From Couchioplanes caeruleus (lineage in GTDB: Bacteria > Actinomycetota > Actinomycetes > Mycobacteriales > Micromonosporaceae), in assembly GCF_023499255.1 (NCBI RefSeq), contig NZ_CP092183.1:6816501-6880500 (forward strand): a stretch of DNA of 64,000 bases. Direction: 5' to 3'. The position numbers and the translations under genes are program-made. Below the pieces are notes generated by a model. That model was given only the letters and a program-made list of their open reading frames with translations, was not told the origin of the DNA and did no database searches. This document shows, in pieces, positions 8,665 through 17,399 of the stretch (the first letter of the stretch is position 1; each line of letters starts with the position of its first letter).

Positions 8665-9276
8665 GTGAAGATGTACGCCGACCGGCTGCCCACCGCCGTA
8701 CGCCAGTTGCTGACCGACCTCGCCGTGGTCCTCTGGGTGTACGCCTGGATCCGCGCCGGGTTCTGGGTGAACGACATGGTGGAGAAGCTGGGCGTGCCCG
8801 GGCAGAAGCTGCAGGAGGCGGGCACCGGGATCGCCGGCAACCTGGGCGACATCGGCGGCAAGGTGGGCCGGGTGCCGCTCGTCGGCGACGAGCTGACCTC
8901 GCCGTTCACCAGCGCGGCCGGGGCGGCGTCCCAGCTGGCCGAGGCGGGCCGGCAGCAGCAGGAGATCGTCGGCAAGCTGGCCGTCGCGATGGCGCTGCTG
9001 ATCGTCGCCCTGCCGCTGGCGCTGGTGCTGCTCCTGTGGCTGCCGCGGCGGCTGCGCTGGATGCGCCGCGCCGGGGTGGCCGCGGTGGTGCGGCAGCAGC
9101 CGGCCGGCCGCGACCTGCTCGCGTTGCGGGCCCTCGCCGGCCGGCCGCTGAACGAGCTCGCCGCGCTCGGCCCGGACATCGCCCAGTCGTGGCGCAACGG
9201 CGACGCCGAGGCGGTGGAGGCGCTGGCCGCGCTGGAGCTGCGCGACCTCGGGCTCAATCCCGCGAAGGCACGTTAG
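8665..9276 (+). CDS. Membrane protein of unknown function, two helices
   Basis: I do not recognise this 203-residue protein. One hydrophobic segment lies near residues 15-33 and a second, stronger one at about 111-130. Between them lies an amphipathic extracytoplasmic region rich in Gly and Ala (GTGIAGNLGDIGGKVGRVPL). The cytoplasmic C-terminus is an Arg/Ala/Leu helical domain with LLALRALAGRPLNELAALGP. The GTG start at 8665 has a GGGAGG site; ATG 8671 is an alternative. It follows zur by 25 nt and may read through from the zinc operon. Its 3' end overlaps the convergent gene by 23 nt. Confidence 0.7.
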   Translation: MKMYADRLPTAVRQLLTDLAVVLWVYAWIRAGFWVNDMVEKLGVPGQKLQEAGTGIAGNLGDIGGKVGRVPLVGDELTSPFTSAAGAASQLAEAGRQQQEIVGKLAVAMALLIVALPLALVLLLWLPRRLRWMRRAGVAAVVRQQPAGRDLLALRALAGRPLNELAALGPDIAQSWRNGDAEAVEALAALELRDLGLNPAKAR

Positions 9277-9811
9277 CTTCCTTGTTGGGCTCGGCGGCGT
9301 CCTCGGCGAAGTCCTCGTTCTCGTCGTCGACGTCCTCCTCCAGCCAGTTGCGCCGGGCGAACGGGATCGCCACCCAGAACGTCAGGAAGAACAGGGCGGT
9401 GATCGCGGTGAACAGCAGGGCGACCCACATCGGCAGCAGGTAGTCGGTGATCAGCAGGACGCTGCTGACCATGGCGAGCAGCATGAACGCCAGGCCGCCG
9501 GTGGCCATCCGGTGCGCGTGGCGGACCAGCTCCGGCTTGCGGCCCTGGCGGAACAGCGCCCGGTGGAACGCCACCGGCGAGATGATCAGCGCGGTGGCGA
9601 ACGCCGTCGAGATCAGCGCGACGATGTACGTGTCCTTCTGGAAGTCCGTCGCCTTCGGGAAGCCGTTGCTGAACGGCAGCGTCAGGAGGAACGCGAAGAG
9701 GATCTGCACGCCGGTCTGTGCGACACGCAACTCCTGCAGCAGGTCGGCGAAGTTGCGGTCCCACCGCTGCTTCTCGGTCTCGTTCTTCATCCGGCGCTTC
9801 TCGGCGGCCAT
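9254..9811 (-). CDS. DUF6328-like four-helix membrane protein
   Basis: The 185-residue protein has a charged N-terminus (MAAEKRRMKNETEKQRWDRN) and the run LLQELRVAQTGVQILFAFLL, which is characteristic of the DUF6328 family. Four membrane segments follow, and it ends with a very acidic tail (LEEDVDDENEDFAEDAAE). Nothing suggests an enzyme. The start is supported by a GAGGAG site upstream of the ATG. The last 23 nt overlap the end of the convergent gene from 8665, leaving no room for a terminator between them. Confidence 0.75.
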   Translation of the reverse strand: MAAEKRRMKNETEKQRWDRNFADLLQELRVAQTGVQILFAFLLTLPFSNGFPKATDFQKDTYIVALISTAFATALIISPVAFHRALFRQGRKPELVRHAHRMATGGLAFMLLAMVSSVLLITDYLLPMWVALLFTAITALFFLTFWVAIPFARRNWLEEDVDDENEDFAEDAAEPNKEANVPSRD

Positions 9812-9865
9812 CCGGTCGTCTCCTCACCGTCATGTGGCGCAACGGATGCCCGGACCTCCGCGGCG

Positions 9866-10681
9866 TCAAACGCCGATCCGCGCGAGGGCCACGTCGGCCA
9901 GCGCGTCCGGCGCCTCCTCCGGCACCCAGTGCCCCACCCCGCGCAGCACGACCAGGCGGTAGTCCCCCTCGGCCCAGGTCCGGGTGGCGAGCGCCGCGGA
10001 CCGGCCGACCACCGGGTCACGATCGCTCCAGACGTACGTGGTGGGAACGGTGATCTTGCCGACACCGGCGAGCTGGCGGCCGGAGAGCGCCCGGTACCAG
10101 TTGAGCGCCCCGGTGAGCCGGCCCGGCTCGGCCATCGCGGACGCGTACCGGCCGGCGCGGGCCCCGATCGGGCGCATCATCCGCTTGAGCACCTCGCCGT
10201 CGCGCGCCAGCAGCAGCCGCTCGGCGAACCGGGACTGGAACACCTTCATGTACGCGAACCGCAGCCGCTGCGAGGGCTGGTTGCGCAGCGAGACGGCGAG
10301 CCCGCGCGGGTGCGGTACCGAGACCGCGGTGAGCGTACGGACCCGGTCCGGGTGGTGCGCTGCGAGCAGCCAGCCCACCTGCGCACCCCAGTCGTGGCCG
10401 ATCACGTGCGCCCGTTGCACGCCGAGCGCGTCGAGCACCGCGACCGCGTCGGCCGTGGGCTCGTTCAGCCGGTAGTCCTCGACCGCGGCCGGCCGGGCGC
10501 CCGCCGAGTAGCCGCGCTGATCGAGGGCGTACGTCCGCAACCCCGCGGCGTGCAGCCGGGGCAGGATGAGATCGAACTCGCGGTGGTCCTGCGGGAAGCC
10601 GTGCAGCAGGAGCACCGGGTCGCCGTCGGCCGGGCCACCCTCGTACACGTCGAAGGTGAGCCCTCTGGCCTTGATCTCCAT
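9866..10681 (-). CDS. Alpha/beta hydrolase, epoxide hydrolase-like
   Basis: The 271-residue protein follows the epoxide hydrolase / haloalkane dehalogenase pattern of alpha/beta hydrolases. The oxyanion motif is HGFPQDHREFD (about residues 23-33). ALDQRGYS follows strand 4, the nucleophile elbow GHDWGAQVGW carries Asp instead of Ser, and the catalytic His is in GVGHWVPEE. A cap domain spans roughly residues 135-205. The substrate is unknown; such enzymes are often used in detoxification or secondary metabolism. The ATG at 10681 has an AGGAGG site. It is divergent from the TPP-riboswitch transporter operon. Confidence 0.85.
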   Translation of the reverse strand: MEIKARGLTFDVYEGGPADGDPVLLLHGFPQDHREFDLILPRLHAAGLRTYALDQRGYSAGARPAAVEDYRLNEPTADAVAVLDALGVQRAHVIGHDWGAQVGWLLAAHHPDRVRTLTAVSVPHPRGLAVSLRNQPSQRLRFAYMKVFQSRFAERLLLARDGEVLKRMMRPIGARAGRYASAMAEPGRLTGALNWYRALSGRQLAGVGKITVPTTYVWSDRDPVVGRSAALATRTWAEGDYRLVVLRGVGHWVPEEAPDALADVALARIGV

Positions 10682-10745
10682 GTGACGCCTCCTACGCTGT
10701 CCCGTACAGCCGTACGGTGTTAGCGTCATCGAAACACACCGCAGT

Positions 10746-10823
10746 GAGTCCTTTTCGCGACGGTGGAGACACAGCACATAGCCCTCGCCATGCGGGGGTC
10801 AAGGTAGGTCGCGAAAAGGATTC
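10746..10823. repeat. Spaced 16-bp inverted repeat upstream of the TPP riboswitch
   Basis: GAGTCCTTTTCGCGAC (10746-10761) is matched in inverse orientation by GTCGCGAAAAGGATTC (10808-10823), 15 of 16 positions, across a 46-nt spacer. It sits between the divergent hydrolase gene and the riboswitch. It could be paired sites for a regulator of either gene, a long-armed hairpin in the leader, or the ends of a short mobile element. No gene lies inside. Confidence 0.6.
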
Positions 10824-10827
10824 ATCC

Positions 10828-10912
<85 letters not shown>

Positions 10913-10994
10913 CGGTCTTCTCCAGCCGCGCCACGTCCGGGAACACCCCGGGTGCGTGGCGTGCGTCTCCTCCCGGTACCGCTGGGAGGCACAC

Positions 10995-11576
10995 ATGAAT
11001 CCGTACCGCTGGCGCACGATCGACATCGTGATCGCCTCGATCATCGCCGTGGCGTTCGGCGTCATCTTCTGGGCGTGGAACCTGTTGTGGGGCGCGACCG
11101 GTGGCGCCTTCAGCTTCTTCCCGCCGGCCCAGACGCTGCTCTACGGCGTCTGGCTCATCCCCGCCGTGCTCGCCGGCCTGATCATCCGCAAGCCGGGCGC
11201 CTCGCTCTACACCGAGACGGTCGCGGCGATCATCTCCGCCCTGCTCGGCGCGCAGTGGGGCGCGGTGGTCATCCCGCAGGGCCTCGTGCAGGGCCTCGGC
11301 GCCGAGCTCGCGTTCGCGATCCTGCTCTACCGGTCGTGGAAGCTGCCGGCCGCGCTGTTCGCCGGGGCGCTCACCGGAATCAGCGCCGCGCTGTTCGACT
11401 TCTTCGTGTGGAACGGCGAGTACGCGCTGTGGAACTACCGGGTCCCGTACGCGCTGCTCACCATCGTCAGCAGCACCGTCGTGGCGGGCGCCGGAAGCTG
11501 GGCGCTGACCCGCGCGCTCGCGCCCACCGGCGTGCTCGACAGGTTCGCCGCGGGCCGGGACCGGGCACTGGTCTGA
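10995..11576 (+). CDS. ykoE: ECF transporter substrate-binding (S) component, HMP/thiamine (YkoE)
   Basis: YkoE is the membrane S component that binds thiamine or its pyrimidine precursor. The 193-residue protein has about six hydrophobic segments and family landmarks: WRTIDIVIASIIAVAFGVIF, LYGVWLIPAVLAGLIIRKPG, then ETVAAIISALLGAQWG. A conserved middle segment reads PQGLVQGLGAELAFAILLY. The GGGAGG ribosome site fixes the ATG at 10995. It is the first gene after the TPP riboswitch and is followed by the ATPase and T component of the same transporter, so the substrate assignment is well supported. Confidence 0.92.
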   Translation: MNPYRWRTIDIVIASIIAVAFGVIFWAWNLLWGATGGAFSFFPPAQTLLYGVWLIPAVLAGLIIRKPGASLYTETVAAIISALLGAQWGAVVIPQGLVQGLGAELAFAILLYRSWKLPAALFAGALTGISAALFDFFVWNGEYALWNYRVPYALLTIVSSTVVAGAGSWALTRALAPTGVLDRFAAGRDRALV

Positions 11577-11578
11577 TC

Positions 11579-13009
11579 ATGGCGGAGGTCGTGCTGCGGG
11601 ACTTCGGCTGGCGCCACGCGGGGCGCCGGTCGTGGGCGGTCCGCGGCGTCGACCTGCACCTGCGGCACGGCGAGCGGGTGCTGCTGCTCGGGCCCTCCGG
11701 GGCCGGCAAGAGCACCCTGCTCGCCGCGCTCGCCGGGTTGCTGCCCGAGGACTCCGGCGAGTCCGAGGGCACCGTCGAGATCGACGGGCTCGATCCCCGC
11801 AAGGCGCGCGACGGCGTCGGCCTGCTCTTCCAGGACCCGCAGACCCAGCTCGTCATGGCGCGCAGCGGCGACGACGTGGCGTTCGGGCTGGAGAACCGGG
11901 GCGTGCCCGCGGGCGAGATCTGGCCGCGGGTCAGCGACGCCCTGGACCGGGTCGGGTTCCCGTACCCGATCACCCGCGCGACCAACGCCCTCTCCGGCGG
12001 CGAGCAGCAGCGCCTCGCGCTCGCCGGCGTGCTCGCCCTGCGCCCCGGGCTGGTGCTGCTCGACGAGCCCACCGCCAACCTCGACCCGGCCGGCGGCGAC
12101 CTGATCCGCGAGGCCGTCGCCCGGGCGCGCGACCACGACAGCACGCTGATCGTCGTCGAGCACCGGGTCGCCGAGGCGCTGCCGCTGATCGACCGGGTGG
12201 TGGTGCTCGCGCCGGGCGGCGGCGTCGCCGCCGACGGCGCACCCGAGGTCGTCTTCGCCGGTCACGGCCCGTCGCTGGCCGAGCAGGGGGTCTGGGTGCC
12301 GGGCTATCCGCTGCCCCGGCATCCGGCCGCCGCGACTCCCGCCGACGATCTGGTACGGGCGCACACCGCGGCCTTCCGGCACCGGCTGAGCGCCGTCAGC
12401 ATGACCGCCCGCGCGGGCGAGGCCCTGGCGGTGACCGGCCCCAACGGCGCCGGCAAGTCCACCCTGGCCCTGTTGCTGGGCGGCCTCCTGGCACCCACGG
12501 CCGGCCGGATCGACGTCCCCGGCGAGGCGAAACCGCCGCACAGGTGGCGGGCGGCGCACCTCACCAGCCGGATCGGCTCGGTGTTCCAGACGGCGGAACA
12601 CCAGTTCGTCACCAGCCGCGTCGCCGACGAGCTGGCGCTCGGGCCACGCCGGCTCGGCCGCTCCCCCGCCCGGGTGGCGGCCACGGTGGACGACCTGCTG
12701 GCCCGGCTGCGGCTGACGGCGCTGGCGGAGGCCAACCCGTACACGCTCTCCGGCGGGGAGGCCCGGCGGCTCAGCGTGGCGACGGCCCTGGCCACCGCGC
12801 CCCGGCTGCTGGTGCTCGACGAGCCGACCTTCGGGCAGGACCGGCGTACGTGGATCGAGCTGGTGGCGCTGCTGGCCGCCCTGCGCGACGAGGGCCACGG
12901 CATCGTCGCGGTCACCCACGACGAGGCGTTCGTCACCTCCCTCGCCGACCGTGTCCACCATCTCGGTCCCGCGCCGGCCGCCGACCCGCTCCCCCGGCGG
13001 CCCCCATGA
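11579..13009 (+). CDS. ykoD: ECF transporter duplicated ATPase (YkoD)
   Basis: This 476-residue protein carries two complete ABC ATPase domains in one chain, doing the job of EcfA1 and EcfA2. Domain 1 (about 1-230) has GPSGAGKST, LSGGEQQR and LVLLDEPTANLD. Domain 2 (about 255-470) has GPNGAGKST, LSGGEARR and LLVLDEPTFGQD. Both have intact Walker and signature motifs, so both sites should work. It starts two bases after ykoE and has no separate ribosome site, implying coupling. The C-terminus overlaps ykoC by four bases. It energises thiamine-precursor uptake together with YkoE and YkoC. Confidence 0.93.
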   Translation: MAEVVLRDFGWRHAGRRSWAVRGVDLHLRHGERVLLLGPSGAGKSTLLAALAGLLPEDSGESEGTVEIDGLDPRKARDGVGLLFQDPQTQLVMARSGDDVAFGLENRGVPAGEIWPRVSDALDRVGFPYPITRATNALSGGEQQRLALAGVLALRPGLVLLDEPTANLDPAGGDLIREAVARARDHDSTLIVVEHRVAEALPLIDRVVVLAPGGGVAADGAPEVVFAGHGPSLAEQGVWVPGYPLPRHPAAATPADDLVRAHTAAFRHRLSAVSMTARAGEALAVTGPNGAGKSTLALLLGGLLAPTAGRIDVPGEAKPPHRWRAAHLTSRIGSVFQTAEHQFVTSRVADELALGPRRLGRSPARVAATVDDLLARLRLTALAEANPYTLSGGEARRLSVATALATAPRLLVLDEPTFGQDRRTWIELVALLAALRDEGHGIVAVTHDEAFVTSLADRVHHLGPAPAADPLPRRPP

Positions 13010-13809
13010 CCCTGGCCCTGGAACCGGTCGCCGACCCGGCGGCACCGCTGGCCCGGCGCAACCCGGTGGCGAAGCTCGGCGCGGCCCTGCTGTTCTCGGT
13101 ACCCCTGATCGCCACGCTGGACCCGCTGACCCCGGCGATCGCCCTGGCCGTCGAACTGTGCGCGCTGCCGCTCTTCGGCGTCCGCCTCGGCGTCCTGGCC
13201 CGCCGCGCGTGGCCGCTCACCCTCGCCGCCGCGGGCATCCTCGTGACGATGGTGCTGTTCGCCGCGGACCGTACGGGCGCCCACCTGCTCTCCCTGGGCC
13301 CGTTCGACATCACCACCGGCGTCGTGACCGGCGCGCTCGGCCTGGTCCTGCGCGTCTTCGCGGTGGCCCTGCCGGGCATCATCGTCTTCGCCACGACCGA
13401 CCCGACGGACCTCGCCGACGCGCTGGTCCAGAACGCCAAGGCCCCGGCCCGCTTCGCCATCGGCGCGCTGGCGGCGTTCCGCCTGATCCCCCTGCTCACC
13501 GAGGAATGGCAGATGCTCACCCTGGCCCGCCGCGCCCGCGGCATCGACGCGGGCCGCAACCCCCTCGCGAAGCTCCGCCTCTTCGCCTCGACGGCCTTCG
13601 CCCTGCTCGTGGGCGCCCTGCGCCGCGGCGGCCGGCTCGCGACGGCCATGGACGCCCGCGGCTTCGACTCCACGACCCCCCGCACGTACGCCCGCCGCCA
13701 GCACTTCACGAAGGCGGACACGGCGCTGCTGGTGGCGGCCGCAGCGCTGGGGGCGGCGGCTCTGACGACCAGCATCCTGACCGGCTTCTTCAACCCCATC
13801 CTCGGCTGA
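13006..13809 (+). CDS. ykoC: ECF transporter transmembrane (T) component (YkoC)
   Basis: This 267-residue protein belongs to the CbiQ/EcfT family, which couples the ATPase to the S component. It has several membrane helices and the two Ala-Arg-Gly type coupling motifs: ARRARGIDAGRN and AMDARGFDSTTPRTYARR. The motif ARRNPVAKLGAALLFSVPLI marks the N-terminus. Its ATG overlaps the ykoD stop. The operon ends five bases before the convergent SRPBCC gene with no visible terminator. Confidence 0.92.
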   Translation: MTLALEPVADPAAPLARRNPVAKLGAALLFSVPLIATLDPLTPAIALAVELCALPLFGVRLGVLARRAWPLTLAAAGILVTMVLFAADRTGAHLLSLGPFDITTGVVTGALGLVLRVFAVALPGIIVFATTDPTDLADALVQNAKAPARFAIGALAAFRLIPLLTEEWQMLTLARRARGIDAGRNPLAKLRLFASTAFALLVGALRRGGRLATAMDARGFDSTTPRTYARRQHFTKADTALLVAAAALGAAALTTSILTGFFNPILG

Positions 13810-13814
13810 GAGTC

Positions 13815-14270
13815 TCAGGGCCGCTCGGCGAGGGTGGCGAGGCGGTCGAGGGAGGCCTGGAGTTTGTCGGCCGTTGTCGCGCGGGCCCGGGGCAGGCGCT
13901 TCTCGTCGGTCAGCTGAGTCCAGTCGTACGTGTGCGTGACCCGGGTCAGTTCCGGTCCGAGTTCCTCGAGCTCCCACCGCCACAGGTGCCCCAGCGTGGG
14001 CCGGCCCGGCTCGGCGGGCTTCCAGGCGATGCGGCGGCCCTCCTCGAACTCGACGACGTGGTTCTCGCGGAGGTTGCCGTTCGTCGTGGTCATCGTGAAG
14101 ACGTCGCCGGCCGCGTGGACGCGCTGCCCGGCCGGCGCCCCGGCCAGGTTGTCGTTGCCGTCCCAGCGGGGCTGCTGCGCGGGGTCCGCGATGAGCTCGA
14201 AGATGACTGCCGCCGCGGCCGCGATCTCCCGGCCGGCGCTCGCGACGCGGTTTTCCTCATGATCGGTCAT
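13815..14270 (-). CDS. SRPBCC (START-like) family protein
   Basis: The 151-residue protein fits the SRPBCC helix-grip fold used by polyketide cyclases and ligand-binding proteins: IAAAAAVIFELIADPAQQPR at the first strand-helix, GDVFTMTTTNGNLRENHVV in the middle sheet, WRWELEELGPELTRVTHTYD near the end and the long C-terminal helix ADKLQASLDRLATLAE. Such small single-domain members are usually cytosolic and of unknown ligand. It lies downstream of, and on the same strand as, the 14285 gene (14 nt gap), so they may share a transcript. It converges on ykoC. Confidence 0.8.
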   Translation of the reverse strand: MTDHEENRVASAGREIAAAAAVIFELIADPAQQPRWDGNDNLAGAPAGQRVHAAGDVFTMTTTNGNLRENHVVEFEEGRRIAWKPAEPGRPTLGHLWRWELEELGPELTRVTHTYDWTQLTDEKRLPRARATTADKLQASLDRLATLAERP

Positions 14271-14284
14271 GCGGTCATCGTGCC

Positions 14285-14773
14285 TCAGTGCGCCGCGCAG
14301 CAGGGGGTGGGGTTGCGTGTCTCAAACGGGACGAGCACCCCGCCCACCGCCGGCATCGTCATGAGCACCAGCATCCCGTCGCGCCATTGAGGACGGACGT
14401 ACTCGTTGGTCCTGAGCACGGCCGACGGCTCCGCCTCGCCGCCGCCGAGGATCTCGACCCGGTCGATGGCGCTGCCGGCCAGGACGTCCCCGACCGTGAT
14501 CTCGCCGGTCAGCCGCCCCACCCCGGGGTAGACGACCGCCCGGCCACCGTCCCGGGCCGCCCCGGGCGTGGCGGGCGGGAGGCCGGCGGGGATGTCGCCG
14601 TCGAAGACGAGCGTCCAGGTCACGTGCGGGCGGGGGTCGCGGACGAGGTGGGTGCACGCGAGCACCGGCTGCGGGTCGAGCGACGCCAGCCAGTGCTCCG
14701 CCGCAGCCGTGTCCGGGTGGTCCCCGACCTCGACGACCGGCAGGCCGCCGAGGTCGGTCAGGGACGAGGTCAC
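14285..14773 (-). CDS. Unrecognised protein coupled to the PHP phosphoesterase
   Basis: I do not recognise the family. The GTG start (14773) overlaps the PHP gene's TGA in a GTGA arrangement, giving 162 residues. It is soluble and beta-rich, with LACTHLVRDPRPHVTWTLVF, a Gly/Pro-rich middle and VLRTNEYVRPQWRDGMLVLM. The chain ends in an adjacent Cys pair followed by a His (TPCCAAH), which could bind a metal. No signal peptide is seen, unlike its exported partner. The tight coupling suggests a joint role with the PHP protein or simple co-expression. Confidence 0.65.
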   Translation of the reverse strand: MTSSLTDLGGLPVVEVGDHPDTAAAEHWLASLDPQPVLACTHLVRDPRPHVTWTLVFDGDIPAGLPPATPGAARDGGRAVVYPGVGRLTGEITVGDVLAGSAIDRVEILGGGEAEPSAVLRTNEYVRPQWRDGMLVLMTMPAVGGVLVPFETRNPTPCCAAH

Positions 14774-16476
14774 CGGGGCAGGACCCAGATCGGGTTGGTG
14801 TAGAACCACAGGTCGCCCCACGGGTCGGCATCACCGGCGACGTCGAGCTGCGGACCGTACGGGTCGGTCGCGGCGCCCATCAGGCCGGGCTGCGTACGGT
14901 TCCCGTCGGTTCCCCGAAGGCGCAGGTAGAACGGCTTGTCGAGGCGGCCCAGCGAGTACGTGACCGTCAGCTTCCGCGCGCCCGGCGACACCTCGAACGA
15001 CTTGACCACCCGGGTGTCCGGGGCCCTGAACGAGTCCTTGTCCGCGACCGGGCCGGTCACCGAGCCGACGATCACGTCGACGCGCTGGAGCACCGGGACG
15101 AACTGCGCCCAGTTCGGCACGTCCTGCAGGTCGATGTCCAGGGTCAGCTCGGTCGCCGTGCCGCGGCGCACCTGCAGGACACCGCCGAGCGGCGTACCCG
15201 TGGACGGCCGGCGGTCGCCCGCGACCCGGACCCGGGCGTCCAGGGTCTTGACGAGCCGGCCGTGGTCGACCCAGACCCGCCCGGCGCGCAGGCCGTCCAT
15301 GACCGCCTTGTAGGAGAACGACGTCGCGCCCACGTTCGTACGCCCGTAGAAGCCCGGCCAGAAGTCGCCCGCCGAGGTGTTGACCGCAGGGTTGTAGACG
15401 GGGTCGTCGTACTTGCCGTTGGCCTCGAAGTCGCTGCCCGGGCCGCGCTGGGACTGGTCGAGATGGACCACGTGGCTGTCCGAGTTCACGGTCACCCACC
15501 AGGCGCGGCCCTCGGCGAGCAGGCTGTCCCAGAGGCCGCCGACCGTGGCGGTCATCCAGTCGAAGCCACCCCACGTCCGGTACGTCTCCAGCGGGTAGCC
15601 CTGGAACGACGCGGCGGACGGGTTGTTGTCGTAGAGCCCGCGCGAGCCGCCACGGCCGTTCGGGGCCTTGATGCCGGCGGCCTGGTGGCCCGGCGCGCCC
15701 TCCATGCCGATGGCGACGGTCGGGTCGGCGTCGCGCCAGTTGCGGATCTCGTGCGGCGAGTCGATGCCGCGGCGGGACGGGTGGTTGGCGAGGAACAGCG
15801 CGCCCTCGACCTTGCGCAGACGTACCTGCTCGCCGAGGAACTTGATGCCGGCGATCGCGGTGGCCTCGTTCTGCGCCTCGGTGTTGGTGGACGGCAGCTG
15901 CGAGCCGTCGTACGCCTGCTCGAACCGCTTGAGCACGTCGACCTCGTTGCGGCCGGGGTGCACGAACACGGTCGCGTGCTCAGCGGCCGGGATGTTCCAC
16001 TCCAGACCCTGGAACGTGAGCAGGTCCCGCAGCTCCTCACGGGTCGCCCGGATGTCCGGAGCCACCTTCTCCACGCCGATCTTGGCGTGCGCGTTGCTGC
16101 CGTGGTCGGTGATGACCAGCCAGTCCAGGCCGTACGCGCGCCCGTGCCTGGCCTGGTCGATCACCCGGTACTGGGCGTCCGAGCTGTACTGCGTGTGGAT
16201 GTGGTGGTCCCCGGCGAGCCACCGGAAGCCGCCCTGGGCGGCGCCGCCACCGGCCGGCCCGTGGGCGTGCGGGAGGCCGGCGGCCCCGGCGGCCGACGGG
16301 GACGCCAGCACGGACGCGGCCGCGCCGGCCCCGAGCAGCCCGGCGCCGCGCAGGAAGCCGCGGCGGGAGACATCGGCGGGCGACAGCTCGCTGTCGGGTA
16401 CGTGCGGGTCGAGGGCGGGCGAGACGTCGGCGGCGGCGTGCGGATGGTCGTGATCGTGGTGGTGGCCGTGACCCAT
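14770..16476 (-). CDS. Tat-exported PHP-domain metal-dependent phosphoesterase
   Basis: PHP-domain proteins hydrolyse phosphoesters using a cluster of metal ions. The 568-residue protein begins with a His-rich stretch (GHGHHHDHDHPH) and then a twin-arginine signal SRRGFLRGAG (about residues 37-46). The PHP domain starts at about 90 with the metal motif DHHIHTQYS, followed by VITDHGSN, VFVHPG and LANHPS. The C-terminal half, from about residue 380, looks like a beta-rich accessory domain. The start has an AGGAG site. The His-rich leader before the Tat motif is unusual and could bind metal before export. The substrate is unknown. Confidence 0.88.
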   Translation of the reverse strand: MGHGHHHDHDHPHAAADVSPALDPHVPDSELSPADVSRRGFLRGAGLLGAGAAASVLASPSAAGAAGLPHAHGPAGGGAAQGGFRWLAGDHHIHTQYSSDAQYRVIDQARHGRAYGLDWLVITDHGSNAHAKIGVEKVAPDIRATREELRDLLTFQGLEWNIPAAEHATVFVHPGRNEVDVLKRFEQAYDGSQLPSTNTEAQNEATAIAGIKFLGEQVRLRKVEGALFLANHPSRRGIDSPHEIRNWRDADPTVAIGMEGAPGHQAAGIKAPNGRGGSRGLYDNNPSAASFQGYPLETYRTWGGFDWMTATVGGLWDSLLAEGRAWWVTVNSDSHVVHLDQSQRGPGSDFEANGKYDDPVYNPAVNTSAGDFWPGFYGRTNVGATSFSYKAVMDGLRAGRVWVDHGRLVKTLDARVRVAGDRRPSTGTPLGGVLQVRRGTATELTLDIDLQDVPNWAQFVPVLQRVDVIVGSVTGPVADKDSFRAPDTRVVKSFEVSPGARKLTVTYSLGRLDKPFYLRLRGTDGNRTQPGLMGAATDPYGPQLDVAGDADPWGDLWFYTNPIWVLPR

Positions 16477-16595
16477 GTCCGGAGCTCCTGCGAGATCGAG
16501 GTGGCAACGGCGCCAATCTCGCGTCCCGCGCTCAACGCCCGGTGTCGCCCGGGTGGCCGCCGGGCGAACACGTCGAGGCAGGGCCAGGGCCGGCC

Positions 16596-17249
16596 CTAGT
16601 CGCCCGGACCGGCCGGCGCGGCGCCGTTGTCCACGAGCGTGAAGGGCGTGCCGCGGCCCGGGGTGGCCACCAGCCCGGAACGGTCGACGCTCAGCCGCAG
16701 CCCGCCCTCGGCGCCGATCGTGTACGCCGGCCGGCCGTCACGCTGCGCCTCGGACTCGACCGTGAACCGCTGGCCCGCCCGGCCCGCATCGCACGCCGCG
16801 GCCACGACCGTCGCCGCGCCGCCGCCGTCGCGTACGCCCATGCAGGCCGGTTCGCCGCTCGCACCGGCCTTCGCGGTCCTGATCTGATGTTTGCCGTCAC
16901 CGACGGGGACCAGCACGAACAGGGTCCGGTCCGACGGGCCGTCGGTGAGGCTCAGCCGGCCCTTGTCGTCCACGGTCAGGACGGACTCGGTGGAACCCAC
17001 CGGGGCGATGACGACCTGCCGCTTGCCGGCCAGGATCCCCTTGGTCGCAGCCGGTTCGGGCTTCCTCGGCGTCGGCTTCCCCCGGGTCGGCGTGGTCGTG
17101 GCCGCGACCGTGCGGGCGGGGGCGCTTCCCGGTGTCGCCGGGCTGCCTGCCGACGGTGCCTTCTCCGCCGGGACGCAGGCCGGGAGGGTGAGGACGATGG
17201 CGGCAAGGGCGGCGGTGCGAGCCACGGTCCGGACGGGTGCGGTGAACAC
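16596..17249 (-). CDS. Lipoprotein of unknown function, possible beta-trefoil domain
   Basis: The 217-residue protein has a lipoprotein signal with lipobox LPAC (Cys25), then a Thr/Pro-rich linker (about 30-65) and a beta-rich domain. The domain repeats short strands ending in CMGVRDGGGAATVVAAACD and GQRFTVESE, reminiscent of ricin-type beta-trefoil lectins, but the QxW motif is not clear. Two GTG starts are close together (17255 and 17249); the second is six bases from the AGGAGA site and is preferred. The ligand is unknown. Confidence 0.7.
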   Translation of the reverse strand: MFTAPVRTVARTAALAAIVLTLPACVPAEKAPSAGSPATPGSAPARTVAATTTPTRGKPTPRKPEPAATKGILAGKRQVVIAPVGSTESVLTVDDKGRLSLTDGPSDRTLFVLVPVGDGKHQIRTAKAGASGEPACMGVRDGGGAATVVAAACDAGRAGQRFTVESEAQRDGRPAYTIGAEGGLRLSVDRSGLVATPGRGTPFTLVDNGAAPAGPGD

Positions 17250-17399
17250 GGTCACTCTCCTCGATGAGTCGGCGGGACCGCCCTTTGTACTCCCCGGCGA
17301 CCACCCCGAAACCGCACGAAAACGATCTGTGCCCGAAATCCCGCTATGTCGATGACGGTCGACACATCGCCGGCCGCCCGGCTCTGCCACGATGGCCTC

